NCBI GenBank assembly: GCA_029846755.1
Contig: JARWBI010000001.1
Coordinates: 682,001-746,000 of the forward strand
Length of the DNA: 64,000 nt
Direction: 5' to 3'
Source: Falsirhodobacter flavus
GTDB taxonomy: Bacteria > Pseudomonadota > Alphaproteobacteria > Rhodobacterales > Rhodobacteraceae
In this document: one piece after another, positions 47,663 to 55,397 of the stretch
How positions within the stretch are numbered: the first letter of the stretch is position 1
How the letters are laid out: each line of letters opens with the position of its first letter
Made by a program: the position numbers and the translations under genes
Notes under the pieces: model-generated
Databases searched by the model: none
Told to the model about the DNA's origin: nothing
The model's input: the letters and a program-made list of their open reading frames with translations, nothing else

Positions 47663-47909
47663 GTTTCTCTAATAACGAAGACTTAGGCGCTGCGCCGCGT
47701 TCTCCGCCATTGAGGAGGAAGGCCTCGGATACCTGGAAGAAGTTGGCGATCAGCAGAAGGTCGGTTCCCTTCGGTGTCGAGGTGGATCGACGAAACCACG
47801 GCGTGATCCGGTGGTATGGGATGCCTGTAGCACGGGACAGGCCCATGCGATCGATGCCCTTCTCGGACATGAGTTGTTCCAGGCGCTGTGCGAACGGGCT
47901 GATTTCCAT
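47580..47909 (-). CDS. Phage repressor, XRE family, without S24 domain
   Basis: The 109-residue protein has an N-terminal XRE helix-turn-helix (residues 1-60: FAQRLEQLMSEKGIDRMGLS, ATGIPYHRITPWFRR, LLLIANFFQVSEAFLL) and a short C-terminal helix (SSLLEKLSSLDPASRDIVEA). There is no peptidase S24/LexA-like domain, so it should not self-cleave on RecA induction. It should bind the TGRCAAA repeats on both sides. The gene lies between the leftward and rightward early genes as expected for a CI-type repressor. Confidence 0.8.
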   Translation of the reverse strand: MEISPFAQRLEQLMSEKGIDRMGLSRATGIPYHRITPWFRRSTSTPKGTDLLLIANFFQVSEAFLLNGGERGAAPKSSLLEKLSSLDPASRDIVEAYVDGLLSARRKQE

Positions 47910-47948
47910 AGTTCAGAATTTACCGCCAACGACACGCTTCGCGCAATT

Positions 47949-47994
47949 TGACAAATGGCTTTTGCCTATTGACAAACGTTTGTCATATGGCAAA
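47949..47994. promoter_or_regulatory. Right operator of the phage: repeated TGRCAAA half-sites
   Basis: A perfect 16-bp palindrome TGACAAACGTTTGTCA lies at 47970-47985, with further half-sites TGACAAA at 47949-47955 and TGGCAAA at 47988-47994. It fills the 93-bp gap between the repressor and the first rightward gene. A TTGTCA-N18-TCAAAT promoter for the repressor can be drawn on the minus strand. Confidence 0.75.
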
Positions 47995-48002
47995 CAGGGG
48001 GC

Positions 48003-48215
48003 ATGGACCCGAACATCATCATCGCAGAGCTTGATCGTTACAGCCGCATCAGCGGGCTGAAGCAAACCACGATCTGTCAGAACGCCCTCGGCAACGCGCG
48101 GCTCTATGAACGGCTGAAGCGGCGTGCCGAACGCATGGAAGTCGAGGCGGCAGCGCTGCGCGCCTGGATGGAAAACAACCCCCCGACATCTACTCCCGAT
48201 GAGAGTGCTGCATGA
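48003..48215 (+). CDS. Early phage protein, Cro position, 70 residues
   Basis: The product (MDPNIIIAELDRYSRISGLK, then QTTICQNALGNARLYERLKR) is helical with a helix-turn-helix-like KQTTICQNALGNARLYERL and a coiled tail. It occupies the cro position, divergent from the repressor across the right operator. I infer a DNA-binding early regulator. The ATG follows a G-rich ribosome site. Confidence 0.65.
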   Translation: MDPNIIIAELDRYSRISGLKQTTICQNALGNARLYERLKRRAERMEVEAAALRAWMENNPPTSTPDESAA

Positions 48216-48568
48216 CCCGCTCCGCATTTAAAACTCAATCACTCGTTACTGCACCCGCGCAACCTGCGCCGCGCGCAGGTCAAATGTCCCACGCAAATCG
48301 AGTTGAGGGGCGGGGGCGGTCGGCTAAGGCGCGGCGCAGCGTCCAGATGCTTCCGATCATCACCATCACCCCGCAAGCGGCGCGGGTGTTTTGGTCGGAT
48401 TTGATGACGCGGCGATGCAGTTCGCGGGAAGCCTGCGCCGTCATGTTCGATGTGACATTCCAGACCGCCTGCAACTGGTTCGACGGCTTTTCGACCCCGA
48501 CAGGGGACAAGGTCATGCAGGCGCAGCGCTGGTGGCCGGAAGAGTTCGAAGCGGACGAAGCGGCATGA
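48212..48568 (+). CDS. Phage DNA-binding protein
   Basis: The 118-residue protein has a basic N-terminal half and a helix-turn-helix-like C-terminal half: SREACAVMFDVTFQTACNWF, followed by DGFSTPTGDKVMQAQRWWPE. It is coupled to the upstream gene by ATGA. The target is unknown. Confidence 0.6.
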   Translation: MTRSAFKTQSLVTAPAQPAPRAGQMSHANRVEGRGRSAKARRSVQMLPIITITPQAARVFWSDLMTRRCSSREACAVMFDVTFQTACNWFDGFSTPTGDKVMQAQRWWPEEFEADEAA

Positions 48569-48804
48569 CGGGCGGCTTCCGCAGCATCGGTTCGATCGCA
48601 GCGGAGCTGGTCCGGGCAAAAGTATTTGAGGGTTCCTGCCAAGCACTCCCGCTTCGGCAGCACTTGGGCGCGGGTGAGCTGCTCGCCACTCGCGCCCCTT
48701 TTTATTCGAATCCGCGCCCCGATCGGGGGAGGCGCGTGATCGCGGGCGACGCCGGGGAAACAGGCACCACGGCGTCGCCGCCAGCAATCGACAGAAAGGC
48801 GTGA
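48565..48804 (+). CDS. Hypothetical phage protein, 79 residues
   Basis: The frame starts inside the previous stop (ATGA), which is the only support besides its position. The product begins MTGGFRSIGSIAAELVRAKV and has no recognised domain; its arginine- and proline-rich second half may be a non-coding reading. Confidence 0.35.
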   Translation: MTGGFRSIGSIAAELVRAKVFEGSCQALPLRQHLGAGELLATRAPFYSNPRPDRGRRVIAGDAGETGTTASPPAIDRKA

Positions 48805-48845
48805 CCGCTGCGCCCTGCAGCCGGTCCAGTGTGAGAGGCACCATC

Positions 48846-49853
48846 ATGAAGCTGAATGATATGTCCCTGCAGGACCTTGCGGAGCTGCAGGCGCAACTCG
48901 AAGTCATCGAAAACAGCGCCGCCGCGCTCGCCGCCTTGGGGGGCGATGTGCGGATTGACATGGTGCCCGGCAACGAGATTTGCCTCGCCAGTGGCTGGAC
49001 GATGCCGGGCGCGGATGCTGGCGATTGGGGGCCGAAGGCTTCCCTTATCGAGGCGTCGCACCTCGACCGCGAAATTACCATTGAAACAGAGATTTCCGCA
49101 CCGGCATCGCCGGGGGCGGATCCGGAGCGCCGGGCGGGTAAGGGGACCTGCAGCAGCGCAGAAAAGGCGGAGAGTCCCCTCGGGCAGGAGGCACGAGACG
49201 CCTCTGATACGGGTGAAAGCCCCGAGGCGAAAGCCGAAGCCCCCGGCGGTGGTGACCTGTCCCACCAGCCTGCCGCCGCCGGGGAACCTTCTTTGCGGGT
49301 TGGCGCGCTGAACGTAGAAGAGCGTGCCAATATCATCGAATGGGACGCCGAGGGCGTCACCCGCACGATCATCGCTCAGCGCCTGAACCGCCGCCTTCAG
49401 ACCGTGTCGCTGTTCCTCGATCACCCTCGTCAGAAGGAAGCAAAGGCGGCTAAAGCCGACACAACGCGGGCAGAGCCGACAACCTCGAAGGTTCCGGCCG
49501 AACCTCCGGTCACCGCCATTCCACAGGCATCGTTGCCGGTCGCGCCGACCGTGGTGCCTGACAACCGGCCAACTCCGCAGCGCGAAATCGGCGCCGCGCT
49601 GGATAAGCTGAAGAAGAATCCGAAATGGAGCATTCACGATGACCTCGAGCTGCTCGAGGCGTTCGGACGCGGCATGAAGCTGAACGAGATCGCCGCCGAT
49701 TTCGGGATGGACCCGTCAGATATCCGCTGGCGTCATGCTGATCTGACATCGATGATCCGGGATGATCGCGGCTTCTGCACGTTGGACGGGCAGAAGTTCC
49801 TGCTGCTAGAGGTCCGCCGCCGGGCGATGCGTGACCGGGGCGCTGCAGCCTGA
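48846..49853 (+). CDS. Phage DNA-binding protein with two helix-turn-helix-like parts
   Basis: The 335-residue protein has an N-terminal coiled segment (MKLNDMSLQDLAELQAQLEV), a low-complexity acidic linker (about 85-150), a first helix-turn-helix-like part (ERANIIEWDAEGVTRTIIAQ then RLNRRLQTVSLFLDH, about 155-195) and a second near the end (LLEAFGRGMKLNEIAADFGM then DPSDIRWRHADL, about 270-310). A role in replication start or early control is inferred from its place before primase. ATG 48846 with GAGAGG upstream is preferred over GTG 48801. Confidence 0.6.
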   Translation: MKLNDMSLQDLAELQAQLEVIENSAAALAALGGDVRIDMVPGNEICLASGWTMPGADAGDWGPKASLIEASHLDREITIETEISAPASPGADPERRAGKGTCSSAEKAESPLGQEARDASDTGESPEAKAEAPGGGDLSHQPAAAGEPSLRVGALNVEERANIIEWDAEGVTRTIIAQRLNRRLQTVSLFLDHPRQKEAKAAKADTTRAEPTTSKVPAEPPVTAIPQASLPVAPTVVPDNRPTPQREIGAALDKLKKNPKWSIHDDLELLEAFGRGMKLNEIAADFGMDPSDIRWRHADLTSMIRDDRGFCTLDGQKFLLLEVRRRAMRDRGAAA

Positions 49854-49854
49854 A

Positions 49855-50982
49855 ATGACCCACTATCCCGAAGATCCGCGCCGTGCCGAGGCGCTGGCGA
49901 TGGACATGGCGGAGATCTCCGACCGGCTGGGCCTTCAGGATCTGAAGCCTGCCGGTCACGAGCTGGTCGGGCCCTGTCCGCAATGCGGCGGCACCGATCG
50001 GTTCGGGATCAACAAGCGCAAGAACGTCTTCAACTGCCGCCGATGCGGCGGGACCGGCGGCAATATCGATCTGGTCATGTTCGTCCAGGGCATGGATTTC
50101 AAGGCTGCGCTGGAATGGCTGTGTGGGCCGTCCGAAGGCATCAGCGACGCTGAGCGGCAAAGGCGTATCGAAAAGGCCGAGGAAAACCGACGCCGCAATG
50201 TGGCGCGGGCGCAGAAAGAGCGCGAGACGGCCATCCGCCTTGGTCGCGAGATCTGGATGGCGGGGAAGCCTGCGGAGGGCACGGCCGTTCGCGAGTATCT
50301 TGCCCGGCGCGGGATCTCGGTCGAGCTGCTGCCGAGGCTTCCCTTATGCCTGCGCTTCCATCCCGACCTTGCCTATACCGTCAAGATCGATGGCGAGTGG
50401 CGCGAGGCGCATCGCGGCCCTGCCATGCTGGCGGCGGTCCAACGGCCTGACGATCGCTTCTCGGCCGTGCATCGGACGTGGATCGATCTGGACCAGCCGA
50501 AGGGGAAGGCGAGGGTTTTCCACCCTGTTTCGGGCGCGGAACTGCCCGCCAAGAAGGTGCTGGGATCAAAGAAGGGCGGGGCGATCCGCCTGACCGCCGT
50601 CGCCTCGACGATGATCATGGCCGAGGGGATCGAAACGACGGCCACCGCGCTGGTGGCGGCGTCCGAACCGGACTGCGCCTATTGGGCCGGGGTCGATTTG
50701 GGCAACATGTCAGGGCAACGGAAGTCCGGCCCCGGGCACAAATATTCAGGCATCCCCGATATGGGCGATGCAGAGGCATGGGTTCCCCCGCGCGGCGTGA
50801 ACCGCCTCATCTTCATTCAAGACGGCGATTCGGATCCGCGACTGACGCGCGCCAAGCTCGAGGCCGGTTTGCGACGGGCCATGGTGCTGCGGCCGGGCCT
50901 GCGCGGCCAGATCGTGCATGCAGGGCAGGGCGTGGATTTGAACGATGTGCTGATGGGGGCGAACGATGCTCCGATCAGCTGA
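49855..50982 (+). CDS. Phage Toprim primase with zinc finger
   Basis: The 375-residue protein makes RNA primers for phage replication. A zinc ribbon (CPQC at 41-44, CRRC at 61-64) with FGINKRKNVFNCRRCG is followed by a helical linker, a Toprim part with MIMAEGIETTATAL, and a second acidic stretch LIFIQDGDSD. The helicase is encoded separately. ATG 49855 is chosen; a GTG at 49831 extends the frame. Its end overlaps the antitoxin gene by 8 bp on the other strand. Confidence 0.85.
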   Translation: MTHYPEDPRRAEALAMDMAEISDRLGLQDLKPAGHELVGPCPQCGGTDRFGINKRKNVFNCRRCGGTGGNIDLVMFVQGMDFKAALEWLCGPSEGISDAERQRRIEKAEENRRRNVARAQKERETAIRLGREIWMAGKPAEGTAVREYLARRGISVELLPRLPLCLRFHPDLAYTVKIDGEWREAHRGPAMLAAVQRPDDRFSAVHRTWIDLDQPKGKARVFHPVSGAELPAKKVLGSKKGGAIRLTAVASTMIMAEGIETTATALVAASEPDCAYWAGVDLGNMSGQRKSGPGHKYSGIPDMGDAEAWVPPRGVNRLIFIQDGDSDPRLTRAKLEAGLRRAMVLRPGLRGQIVHAGQGVDLNDVLMGANDAPIS

Positions 50983-51328
50983 TGTCGTCGATATCCACGC
51001 CGATTGCGCTGGCCAGCGTTTTCACAGTGCTGAGGCGCGGATCGATCTTGCCGCTCTCGATCTCGCTGATGGTCGCCGCGCGGATGCCGGTCTTTTCGGC
51101 CAGGGCGGCGATCGTCAGGCCGCTGGCTTTGCGCCAAGCGGTCAGAGGATGCAGATTGCCGGTCAGGATAGCCTCGGCAGCCTCGGCGGTCAGCCGCGGT
51201 GCGCCCGCGTCGCGCTCGATCGCATCACGGGCGAGGGCTGCATCGCCCGCGTCCTCGATCAGCGCGCGGTATTCCTCGGCCGTCAGGACGATCAGGGCTT
51301 CGCCCTTGAGGTTGGTGGCGTGGTTCAT
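50975..51328 (-). CDS. Antitoxin, XRE family
   Basis: The 117-residue protein has an N-terminal part resembling toxin-binding antitoxin regions (IVLTAEEYRALIEDAGDAAL), a long linker and a C-terminal XRE helix-turn-helix (PLTAWRKASGLTIAALAEKT, RAATISEIESGKIDPRLST). It would neutralise the RelE-type toxin and repress the pair. It is read against the surrounding replication genes and lies downstream of the toxin, in higBA-like order. Confidence 0.85.
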   Translation of the reverse strand: MNHATNLKGEALIVLTAEEYRALIEDAGDAALARDAIERDAGAPRLTAEAAEAILTGNLHPLTAWRKASGLTIAALAEKTGIRAATISEIESGKIDPRLSTVKTLASAIGVDIDDIS

Positions 51329-51340
51329 GGTCCGTCTCCT

Positions 51341-51577
51341 TCACTCGTAGACTTCGCGGCGGTGGGCGATGCGGATCACGATCACGTCGCCCTCGATTTC
51401 GAAAATGGCGCGCCAGTCACCGTGGCGCAGGCGGTAGTAGGGTTGGCCGACCAGCTTCTTCACGTCGCCTTGGCCGGTCTGGGCGTAGCCCTTCAGCTTC
51501 TCGATCAGGGCCGCCGCATCCTTGCCGGGCATCCGGCGGAGGGCTTTTTCGGCGGTTCTGGTGATGATCAGCTGCAT
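51341..51577 (-). CDS. RelE/ParE-superfamily toxin
   Basis: The 78-residue protein fits the family length and pattern: MQLIITRTAEKALRRMPGKD, LVGQPYYRLRHGDWRAIFE, IVIRIAHRREVYE. RelE-type members cut mRNA on the ribosome, while ParE-type act on gyrase; which applies here is not clear. It precedes the antitoxin by 12 bp. A CATACGC inverted repeat lies upstream of the pair. Confidence 0.88.
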   Translation of the reverse strand: MQLIITRTAEKALRRMPGKDAAALIEKLKGYAQTGQGDVKKLVGQPYYRLRHGDWRAIFEIEGDVIVIRIAHRREVYE

Positions 51578-51605
51578 GGTCGTTCCCGTTTCCGTGTGAG
51601 TTATT

Positions 51606-51623
51606 CATACGCTAAAGCGTATG
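51606..51623. promoter_or_regulatory. Palindromic operator of the toxin-antitoxin pair
   Basis: CATACGC-TAAA-GCGTATG is a perfect inverted repeat 28 bp upstream of the toxin gene. A further CATACGC half-site at 51671-51677 lies 22 bp before the helicase gene. The antitoxin is the likely binder. Confidence 0.6.
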
Positions 51624-51698
51624 GTCACGCAAACAATAAAATACGGTTTAACGTAAATAATTCGGCGCGGCATACGCTGCACCGGAAAGGTTTCTGTC

Positions 51699-53531
51699 AT
51701 GTCTGACCATATGGACAATGTGCGCAAAGTCTTGGCTGCGCCTGAGGATGTTGAACTCCCCAAGGACATGGAGGCGTCAGGCGCGACCGATGGTTTCGCA
51801 GACGATGAGGGCTGGGATAACATGGCCCCAGACCCCGCACCCCGCGATGACGATCCGGAGGGACCTCCGCCGCCGGAAGCCCGATGCGCTGGATACCCTC
51901 TGAACGATTACGGAAACGGAAAGCGGCTGGTCGAGCATTTCGGCGATGACCTGCTCTACGTTCCACGCGTCGGTTACCATGTCTGGGTCGGCACCCATTG
52001 GGCGCGCGATGAAGATGAATTCCTCGTTAGGCAAAAGGCGCACCAGCTCGGCGCGCTGATCGCCAAGGAAACGCGGCACCTCGAGCTAACCGAAGCGCAA
52101 GAGCAGGCGCTGCTGGAGGGCGACGCGGCCGCGCCCGATGTGGAGACGCTGGGCGCTATCCGGGCGCAGGAAAGAACCGAAGAGCAAGCGCGTCGATATC
52201 GGGACGCGACAGCGGCTATGGACCGAGCGGACAAGGTTCGTGCGGACCAGAAAACCGCGATCGGGCGTCGTTTGACCCATGCAAAGAACGCCGGGAACTC
52301 AAATTCTATCAAGAACCTGATGACCGAAGCCTCGGTCATGATGAAGCGCGACCTGGAGGAACTGGACGCAGATCCGCTGATCATCAACACGCTTGGTGGT
52401 GTGTTGCATTTCCGGAGGGAAGCCGATCCGGCCGAGGTCGAGGCAATGCGAGGGACCGGCGCGTCCCCCGATCCCGTGTCTTTCGTCTTGCAGCCCCATG
52501 ATCGCCAGCAGCTGATTACGAAGATCATGCCGGTCGACTATGACCCTGCCGCGAAATGCCCGCTGTTCGATAAGTTCCTGAACCGGATCATGCCGAAGCA
52601 GGCGATGCGCTCATTCCTCCAGCGCTGGTATGGCTACAGCATGACCGCCCTGACGTCCGAACAGAAGTTCGTCTTCCAGTGGGGCGGCGGCGCGAACGGA
52701 AAATCCGTCCTGTCTGACCTTATTGCGCGCATCGCGGGCGATTATGCCGCGACGGCTAAGATTGAGAGTTTGACCGGTTCGAACCGAAGGGGCGGCAGCG
52801 ACGCAACGCCGGACCTAGTGCCGCTGATCGGGGCGAGGATGGTGCGGGCTAGCGAGCCTGATGAGGGGCAGCAGCTGCAGGAGGGCTTGATCAAGGAGCT
52901 GACCGGCGGCGAGCCGATCCTGGTGCGCGCCCTCCACACGAACTTCATCAAGGTCTACCCGCATTTCAAGCTGACCATCTCCGGCAACCATCAGCCGGAG
53001 ATCCGTGGCGGCGATGACGGTATCTGGCGACGGGTGCTGATGGTGCCGTTCGAGATCCAGATCCCGCCGGACGAGCGTGACAAGAAGCTGGGCGAAAAGC
53101 TTTGGGAAGAGCGGGCCGGGATATTGAACTGGCTGATCGATGGGCTGCTGGACTATCTGGCCAACGGCCTCCAGGAGCCGCCCGAAGTTTTGGCCGCGAC
53201 GCAGGAATATCGCGAGGATAGCGACCCGATCGGGGCCTTCCTCGAGTCGGCGTGCAGGGTGACAGGCGATGCGGCCGACATCCTGTCGAGTCGCGAGTTG
53301 GGGCAGGCGTTTAACTTCTGGCTTACCGAACGGGGTATGTCGCAGTGGAAGCCGACAACCGTGTCGAAGCGCATCAAGAGCCACAGTCGACAATGGAAAA
53401 GCCCATCGTCCGGGAAACAGTTCACCGAGATCAAGTCCAGCACCATGGCCTATTCAGGGATCTTCTTCCATCACGACTTCCACGACCGCTTTGTTGCCTG
53501 GAAGCACGCGTCCGAGAGGGATCAGTCGTGA
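51699..53531 (+). CDS. Phage/plasmid P4-type SF3 helicase (D5 domain)
   Basis: The 610-residue replicative helicase unwinds phage DNA. It has an acidic N-terminus, a D5-N-like region (about 220-300), Walker A GGGANGKS at 329-336, an SF3 core with LVPLIGARMVRASEPDEGQQ and the sensor region KLTISGNHQPEIRGGDDGIW, and a C-terminal DNA-binding tail. The separate Toprim gene upstream supplies primase activity. GGAAAGG precedes the ATG. Repeats follow immediately downstream. Confidence 0.92.
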   Translation: MSDHMDNVRKVLAAPEDVELPKDMEASGATDGFADDEGWDNMAPDPAPRDDDPEGPPPPEARCAGYPLNDYGNGKRLVEHFGDDLLYVPRVGYHVWVGTHWARDEDEFLVRQKAHQLGALIAKETRHLELTEAQEQALLEGDAAAPDVETLGAIRAQERTEEQARRYRDATAAMDRADKVRADQKTAIGRRLTHAKNAGNSNSIKNLMTEASVMMKRDLEELDADPLIINTLGGVLHFRREADPAEVEAMRGTGASPDPVSFVLQPHDRQQLITKIMPVDYDPAAKCPLFDKFLNRIMPKQAMRSFLQRWYGYSMTALTSEQKFVFQWGGGANGKSVLSDLIARIAGDYAATAKIESLTGSNRRGGSDATPDLVPLIGARMVRASEPDEGQQLQEGLIKELTGGEPILVRALHTNFIKVYPHFKLTISGNHQPEIRGGDDGIWRRVLMVPFEIQIPPDERDKKLGEKLWEERAGILNWLIDGLLDYLANGLQEPPEVLAATQEYREDSDPIGAFLESACRVTGDAADILSSRELGQAFNFWLTERGMSQWKPTTVSKRIKSHSRQWKSPSSGKQFTEIKSSTMAYSGIFFHHDFHDRFVAWKHASERDQS

Positions 53532-53560
53532 CGCCCCGCACCCCATTTCGTCGATCCTTC

Positions 53561-53883
53561 GGGAGGCTAGGGAGGCTGCGCGCTTCATTTGGGAGGGACG
53601 GTCTTGAATAAGGGGCGCGGGGAAACAGGCGTTGGAACAATGGGTTGCGACGGCGCGCGGGAAGGTAGGGAGGCTAGGGAGGGGCATTTCCCCTTACGTG
53701 TAGACAAGGGGGGCGGGGCCGTTTTCAGCAACTCCATTTCTCTATGTACGCGCGATCTATCCTCCCTTTCCTCCCTACACTCCCAAATAACCAAACAAGC
53801 CATTGATAATAATAAGAAAGGCAATCGAAATGCGTAATTTCCTATCCTCCCATTTTGAACAGCCTTCCTCCCTATCCTCCCAT
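53561..53883. repeat. Cluster of GGGAGG-type repeats in both orientations
   Basis: GGGAGGCTAGGGAGG occurs at 53561-53575 and in a longer form at 53665-53684. Reverse-complement forms TATCCTCCC...CCTCCCTA and CCTCCCTATCCTCCC lie at 53758-53777, 53841-53853 and 53863-53883. This fills the 373-bp non-coding stretch 53532-53904 after the SF3 helicase, with an AT-rich part at 53783-53840. Possible origin or G-quadruplex-forming region. Confidence 0.7.
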
Positions 53884-53904
53884 AAGAAACAGGCGAGCAA
53901 CAAA

Positions 53905-54573
53905 ATGTCGAAAATCGGGGCGAGGAAGGCACAAGATATGGTTTCTTACGGGCGGGCGAAGAAGCCGGTCTCGATCCAGCGGCTGCTGGAATGGGCTTTC
54001 CGCCGCGAACGCGTCCAGCTCGAGCTGCCGAAGGCGGAAGAGGCCATGATCGGGGCAGGGTATGGCATCGGTTCATCCCTGCGCCTGATCCGCCGCGCGG
54101 AACTCGGCTGCCGTATCGATGGCGGCGGTTCGTCGCCTTGCCACGAGGATGCCGAGACGGTGGCCGCGATCCTGTCGCATCTGTCGGACGTGTATGGTGG
54201 CCATCGTTTCGCGGCGCAAATGGCCGAATGGGCGCGGATGGGCATCACGCCGGACTGGATGCCGGGCGCGCAGCCGAAGGTCGTGCCAGCCATCATCGAA
54301 CCCTCGGCCAAAGGCGGGCGTCCCACCCGCAGCGTGGTGGCGGGCATAGATGCCTATGATGTTGATGGTCGCCTGGTCGAATACGAGGTGCGTGTTTGCC
54401 CGATCACCTGGTCGCCCAGCCCGTCGCAGATCGCAGCCGCCCGCCGCGAGTATATGAGATGGCGTCTCGCGCTGCGCGAAGTGCGCCTGAACCTCGTAAC
54501 ATCTGGGATGCTGCGGGCTCACGAGCTGACCGATGCCATGCCGCCGCAGGAACCGTGGTCAAAAAGTTCTTGA
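53905..54573 (+). CDS. Phage protein of unknown function, 222 residues
   Basis: No family recognised. The soluble product has a basic N-terminal part (RAKKPVSIQRLLEWAFRRER), a middle with VAAILSHLSDVYGGHRFAAQ, and a C-terminal helix (AAARREYMRWRLALREV). It lies between replication and packaging, where late regulators often sit. Start uncertain: ATG 53830 has AAAGG upstream but would include the repeat cluster as coding; ATG 53905 begins where coding-type base use begins. Confidence 0.6.
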   Translation: MSKIGARKAQDMVSYGRAKKPVSIQRLLEWAFRRERVQLELPKAEEAMIGAGYGIGSSLRLIRRAELGCRIDGGGSSPCHEDAETVAAILSHLSDVYGGHRFAAQMAEWARMGITPDWMPGAQPKVVPAIIEPSAKGGRPTRSVVAGIDAYDVDGRLVEYEVRVCPITWSPSPSQIAAARREYMRWRLALREVRLNLVTSGMLRAHELTDAMPPQEPWSKSS

Positions 54574-54869
54574 CCAAAAACGAAACCTCTTGCATTCAAG
54601 CAGGCAGACGAATTGCGCCCGGAGGAAACCATCCTCGCGGGCGCTTTGCATTTCCGGAGGGGCCTCGCGCTGCGGTCGGGCAGGATCCACGCGGGGCCGG
54701 GGCGCGATTGGGCACGGAAATGCGACCGGCCACGGGTCCTCCCGGGGTCTGGGCGTATACGGTGACGCTAGGCATCTTAGTTTTGCCGTTGCCAATTTTT
54801 CAAAGGGTGCAACTCGTGCAACGGTTTCAGCGGTTGCAGCGCAACTCGGGAGTTTCGGGAGGCTGAGGG
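54574..54869. other. Non-coding gap before terminase with TGCAAC repeats
   Basis: I see no convincing gene in these 296 bp. Near the right end are TGCAAC at 54808-54813 and 54817-54822, GTTGCA at 54833-54838 and GCAAC at 54841-54845. The position just before the small terminase gene is where lambda-like phages have their cos/terminase-binding sites. No cos site is proven. Confidence 0.4.
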
Positions 54870-55397
54870 ATGGAACGGGTAACGCGGGCCCAAGCGGCTC
54901 AGGAACTGAACCTGAACAAGTCGACGATCACCCGGTGGGTCCAGCAGCATCCCGCGCTGATCGACGATAACGGTCTTGTCGATCTAGAAGAGCTGCGCGA
55001 GCACCGCGACACTGTCGTGAATCCGAAGCTTCAGACCCGATCGCGCGGTGCTGCCGCGCCTGCTGTCAGCAAAGGGCAGCAGCTCGGCAATCTGCTGAAC
55101 GATTCGCGGACGCGCAACGAAACCGCCAAAGCGATCGGGGCTGAGCTCGATCTGGCAGAGCGGCTGAAGATGACCCTGCGCCGGCGCGACGTTGAGGCGT
55201 CGATCGCGGCGGCGGGGGAAGTGATGAAACAGGGTGCGGCCGCCCTGGCAAAGGATCGCGCGGAGGCGATGGCGCGCATCACGGACGTGCGGACGATGGA
55301 GCGGGCCCTAGAGGATCTTATGCGCGAGCTGCTCGCGGCCGGGGCGGATGCGCTTGCCGATGCTGTCCGGGTGGAGGACGAAGCCGATGCGGCCTGA
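54870..55397 (+). CDS. Phage terminase small subunit (Nu1-like)
   Basis: The small subunit recognises phage DNA ends for packaging. The 175-residue protein begins with a winged-helix-like part (RAQAAQELNLNKSTITRWVQ), as in lambda Nu1, and continues as a long coiled segment (GAELDLAERLKMTLRRRDVE). It directly precedes and overlaps the large-subunit gene by 11 bp. Confidence 0.8.
   Translation: MERVTRAQAAQELNLNKSTITRWVQQHPALIDDNGLVDLEELREHRDTVVNPKLQTRSRGAAAPAVSKGQQLGNLLNDSRTRNETAKAIGAELDLAERLKMTLRRRDVEASIAAAGEVMKQGAAALAKDRAEAMARITDVRTMERALEDLMRELLAAGADALADAVRVEDEADAA

Noticed and set aside
53589-53837. An 82-codon frame in the repeat region
   Set aside because: Made mostly of repeat sequence, with no ribosome site or family; probably non-coding.
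53561-53883. GGGAGG repeats as a CRISPR array
   Set aside because: Repeats are short, unevenly spaced and in both orientations, with no constant spacers and no cas genes.
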